Positions 20,208 through 23,035 of a DNA stretch of 23,035 nucleotides are shown here, in pieces. The DNA lies in contig JAQGAU010000873.1 in assembly GCA_034698045.1 (NCBI GenBank), forward strand, positions 1 through 23,035, given 5' to 3'. Position numbers and translations under genes: made by a program. The notes under the pieces are model-generated. The model did no database searches. It was not told the DNA's origin and worked only from the letters and a program-made list of their open reading frames with translations. Origin of the DNA: Paramacrobiotus richtersi. Its lineage: Eukaryota; Tardigrada; Eutardigrada; Parachela; Macrobiotidae. Positions within the stretch are counted from its first letter, which is position 1, and every line of letters begins with the position of its first letter.

Positions 20208-20430
20208 TTTCGTCGAGCAAACGTGCTGCCGCTTTTTGTGTGCGTTCGTAAAACGATCTAGCCACAAATGTTGCTGTTCTTATGAAGTTAAGCTACTGTT
20301 TCTCGTTATATGTGCACAAAAGTGGTCGAGCAAGCCGATGCCTCTTTCAGCTTAAATAATTCCTGGCTATTGAACTGTGGGCTCGTGATTCAGCCAGACC
20401 CGAGGGCTCTGTTATACAACAGCCATGCAC

Positions 20431-20445
20431 CACGTGCACAGCCTT
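20431..20445. promoter_or_regulatory. Shared CACGTG element upstream of LRR copy 3
   Basis: Identical 15-mer CACGTGCACAGCCTT to that upstream of copy 2, here about 225 bp before the ATG. It lies in a flank whose similarity to copy 2 runs out to about 20905 (for example CAAGCTGTAGGAAATT is shared). Confidence 0.4.
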
Positions 20446-20913
20446 ACCCACAGATAATGGCATCCACATGTTCGGCGCATGTCTGTGTTCTCCGTTTGGC
20501 GTACGGTTTGTCAGTTTATTGCCATTCGTGGCATTAAAGTGGTAATTAATTTGTTTGTGGTCGGGAGTTGACTCATCTTTTTAAAAGACCACGACCTCTA
20601 ATTACGACGTTTGGAACAGACAACAAGCTGTAGGAAATTATAATTGCCTAATGCCTAGGTGCACTAGGTGCCTAAGCACTTCTGACAACTCGTAGAATGA
20701 ATTTTACGGTACTCGTAATTAGTCTATCTGTACATCGTTCAGAGCCAGCGCAGCTACTGTATGAGGAATAAATTCACCATATTTTTCTGTTGTTTGGGGA
20801 GAATAGTCCCTTCAACATGTATCTGAAGTCAATTAACAGACAGACGTCGACGTTACTGTGTCATGTTTCCAGCCTTGTGCGCAGAAACAACGGAATTTTT
20901 GCTGGTACTTGTA

Positions 20914-21520
20914 GCCGCTAAAACCGTCCAAATGGGAATAACGTCCGTGGGACACTGTAACCCCTAAAACCGTCCGGAGGGCCGAAAAAACGTCCGCCGT
21001 AAATTTTGCCCACTCAGAATTTTCCCAGGGGAAGCAGCCCTCGGGTGTCAAGTTTCACCCGGACACTTTTTTCGGTGTGTCCAATAACCCGGACACTTTT
21101 TCCCAGTGCGTGCAATGGCCCTCGGAGTGTTCTGAAACCCGGACACTATTCCCTACAGTGTCATGGAAGTTGAACACTTTTTTTCAGCACAGTGACGTGG
21201 GTACTTAAAACACGTTAGGGAAAAGTGTAAGGGCTAGCTGTGAAACACATCGGGTTAAAGTGTCAGGATTGTAGAACACACCAGGGAAAAGTGTCAAGGA
21301 TAGCAGTTTATCGCATCGGGGAAAAGTGTCCGGGTTATTGGACATACCGGGAAAAGTGGCCGGGTGAGATTGGACACTCGAGGGCTGTTTCCACGGTGAA
21401 AAGTCCTGGGTAGGCAAAATTTATGGCGGACGTTTTTTCGGCCCTCCGGACGGGTTTAGCGTTTGCGGGGAGAAAGTGTCGGGCGGACGTTTTTCCCGTC
21501 CGGACGGTTTTAGGGGTCGC
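20914..21520. mobile_element. Palindromic foldback-type element with internal tandem repeats
   Basis: About 600 bp made of two inverted arms meeting near 21200. The arms share an exact 28 bp block (20971-20998 and, inverted, 21425-21452) containing GTCCGGAGGGCCG, and remain alignable to their outer ends, where both read CTAAAACCGTCC. Toward the centre each arm carries three to five degenerate copies of a ~31 to 50 bp unit with core CCCGGACACTTTTCCC, so the arms are themselves arrays. There is no room for a transposase, so any mobility would depend on an outside enzyme. Long inverted repeats built from tandem units resemble foldback transposons. I could not identify a target-site duplication. 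It sits where the 3' end of LRR copy 4 should be. Confidence 0.8.
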
Positions 21521-22918
21521 ACTCGCCCGCCTCGGGACCTTAAAACATAAAATCAGTTCGAATTTCATTAAAAATATGGGAAAGCATGAACGACAAGTCA
21601 TACGCTCCCAAGTGCGCTAATAATGTAACATGGTGTGCTTACAGTTCTTGTAAATATCCAGGTTGGAAAAACTTCCAATTGAATACGATTGGTTACCGCA
21701 ATCAAACTGAATGTTCGCCGTTGTGAAAATTCCTCTTCCCGGCATGCTCACCGCCCACTGCATAAAATCCTCGAGATGACACCAGGAGCAATCCGAATCT
21801 GAGCAGAAATCGTTATCATCAAATCCAATGGTGTGCTGGTAATCCGGCAATTTGGGAATAGTGCGCAAGATTTTATTCGGAACGGTTCTCAGTTGATTTC
21901 GTCGAAGTCCCATACTCCACAGTCGCTTAAACTGAAACTCCGGACCGCTGCGATAAAGAGCCATGATGCCACCGGATTGTCCCTGCAGCTCCACTTTCTC
22001 CTGCAATATAGTGGATGATTAACTTCTGACGCAACGACTGCTGCATACTGCATATAGTAACTTAAATATGGAAGAGCAAAGTTATACCAGCTGACTGCAT
22101 GCAACCGTTAATTTTCGTTTTTTTTCGGTGAATGATTGCACGAAATACGGTATATACTTTTCAACGAATCCCCGATACCAACCCAATGTTGACTGTTACA
22201 ACTACTGCTGAAGATGTAGATAGGGTTTAATGTTCGTACGCCTGTGAAATATCCGACGATATGGAATTTCGGTTCATTTCATAACTGCATACTAGAGATT
22301 CCGCGAGTGGCTGAAAAGTTGTCCAATCCAGTCGATTCAACGAATTGTGGTCCAAGTGTAGTGTCGCGAGTGTTGGTCCCGAAATTGCGAACGGCGTGAA
22401 AATGTTCCAATCAAAATTCTCGAGTGAACAGTTCATAAAGCCCACAGAGGCCAGCGCGTGATATCCATCAAAAAATGACTGTTCCAGGTAACGTAACGGG
22501 ACACTTATAATCATCAGGTGGAGAAGCTGGTGCTTGTTGTTCTGAAGGAACCTTTCAATTGGTGGTCGATGACCTTCGCTACTCCCTCGAAAGTCGGCCA
22601 TTTCGATTACCGTCAGATTGGGCCGAAAAGGGATGGGCTGGGCGCTTCGCGGAGGATATTACTGCTGCGGTTTTCGGATCTAAGGATCACTGTTCCGATG
22701 TTCACTGGCAGAAGAGCGACGTTGAAATTTGTTGGAATATCCAAATAAACTTCCTCACAATACAGCTCGCTCAAACCAGCACCCTGCGCTCCCACAAAAG
22801 AGGAACTGTTACCCATGAGGCATTTTGGATGTGGTATACCTTCGCAGTTAATGAGCACAACAACGCTGGAAAGACACAGCAACGTGGAAAGAAGAACCGG
22901 TGCATGGAAAGGGCACAT
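21510..22918 (-). pseudogene. Secreted LRR protein, array copy 4, frameshifted and with altered 3' end
   Basis: Exons by alignment: 22918..22293 (donor CTA|GTATGC, weaker than in other copies), 22000..21643 (acceptor ATTGCAG|GAG, donor AACT|GTAAGC) and 21538..21510 (acceptor TTTTAAG|G). The start MCPFHAPVLLSTLLCLSS gives a signal peptide. A single base is missing near 22646 (CTTCGCG where copy 3 has CTTTCGCG), so the frame ends at 22613 after 101 residues; downstream of the slip the old frame is open again through LRRs (LHLDHNSLNRLDWTTF) and an LRRCT in which the usual CSCC is CSWC. The tail exon reads PEAGECDP, and its last codons and stop lie in the outer end of the palindromic element. The usual 3' UTR is absent. 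Probably a pseudogene; a sequencing error in one base would make the LRR part coding again. Only 117 bp of its upstream region is inside the window. Confidence 0.8.
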
Positions 22919-23035
22919 TCTGTTGCTACAGGCTTGCAGCAGCGCTGTCTGGATCTGCACACGCCCGTCAGTGGGTATCGCAAAAAAGGATCAAACTGAG
23001 ACAGGGACGTGAATCCCTGTCGACGAACCTCTGAA

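Noticed and set aside
20914-21520. CRISPR array
   Set aside because: Units are degenerate, without unique spacers of constant length, and are arranged as two inverted arms. The surrounding genes are split by introns and animal-like.
1-23035. tRNA or rRNA genes
   Set aside because: A read of both strands for the T-arm GGTTCRANYCC context with matching acceptor stems gave no convincing tRNA, and no rRNA-like block was seen. A covariance-model search was not possible here.

Overview
The window looks like nuclear DNA of an invertebrate animal. Genes are split by short GT-AG introns (about 60 to 850 bp), lie singly on both strands without operon spacing, and encode animal families: rhodopsin-like GPCRs, a gustatory-receptor-like seven-helix protein, and secreted leucine-rich-repeat (LRR) proteins with LRRNT and LRRCT caps. 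Many decayed duplicates lie between them. An ecdysozoan is likely; a tardigrade is my best guess, but nothing here proves it.

Layout. 1-1142: nothing recognised. 1143-3063 (-): two-exon rhodopsin-like GPCR with an 844 bp intron. 3064-6089: intergenic, with small repeats and a relic of a gustatory-receptor-like gene (5217-5310). 6090-7554 (+): three-exon gustatory-receptor-like gene. 7884-8733: two GAACCG-rich repeat blocks, directly followed by an inverted, broken LRR gene tail (8783-9290, +). 9291-10523: nothing convincing. 10524-11798 (+): second, two-exon GPCR. 12360-22918: a tandem array of one secreted LRR family, all on the minus strand. It has four full-length loci (12360-13838, 15841-17099, 18787-20207, 21510-22918) and a 3'-end relic (14757-14998). 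The first two loci look intact. The third has an in-frame stop two codons before its first splice donor. The fourth has a one-base deletion, and its last exon runs into a 600 bp palindromic element (20914-21520).

The LRR gene model comes from comparing copies: exon 1 (signal peptide, LRRNT, LRRs; about 630 nt, phase 0 donor), exon 2 (last LRRs and LRRCT; about 360 nt, phase 1 donor) and a tail exon of 29 to 44 nt. Homology runs into the 5' flanks, introns and 3' UTRs, so whole segments were copied. One duplicated segment carried the convergent pair GPCR > < LRR: 11.6-14.0 kb matches 17.9-20.3 kb, where the GPCR survives only as a relic at 17893-18046.

The window therefore shows a lineage-specific cluster of surface receptors and secreted recognition-type proteins growing by segmental duplication, with pseudogenes, an inverted gene fragment and a foldback-type repeat at a rearrangement junction. 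The molecular role of the LRR family cannot be read from sequence.
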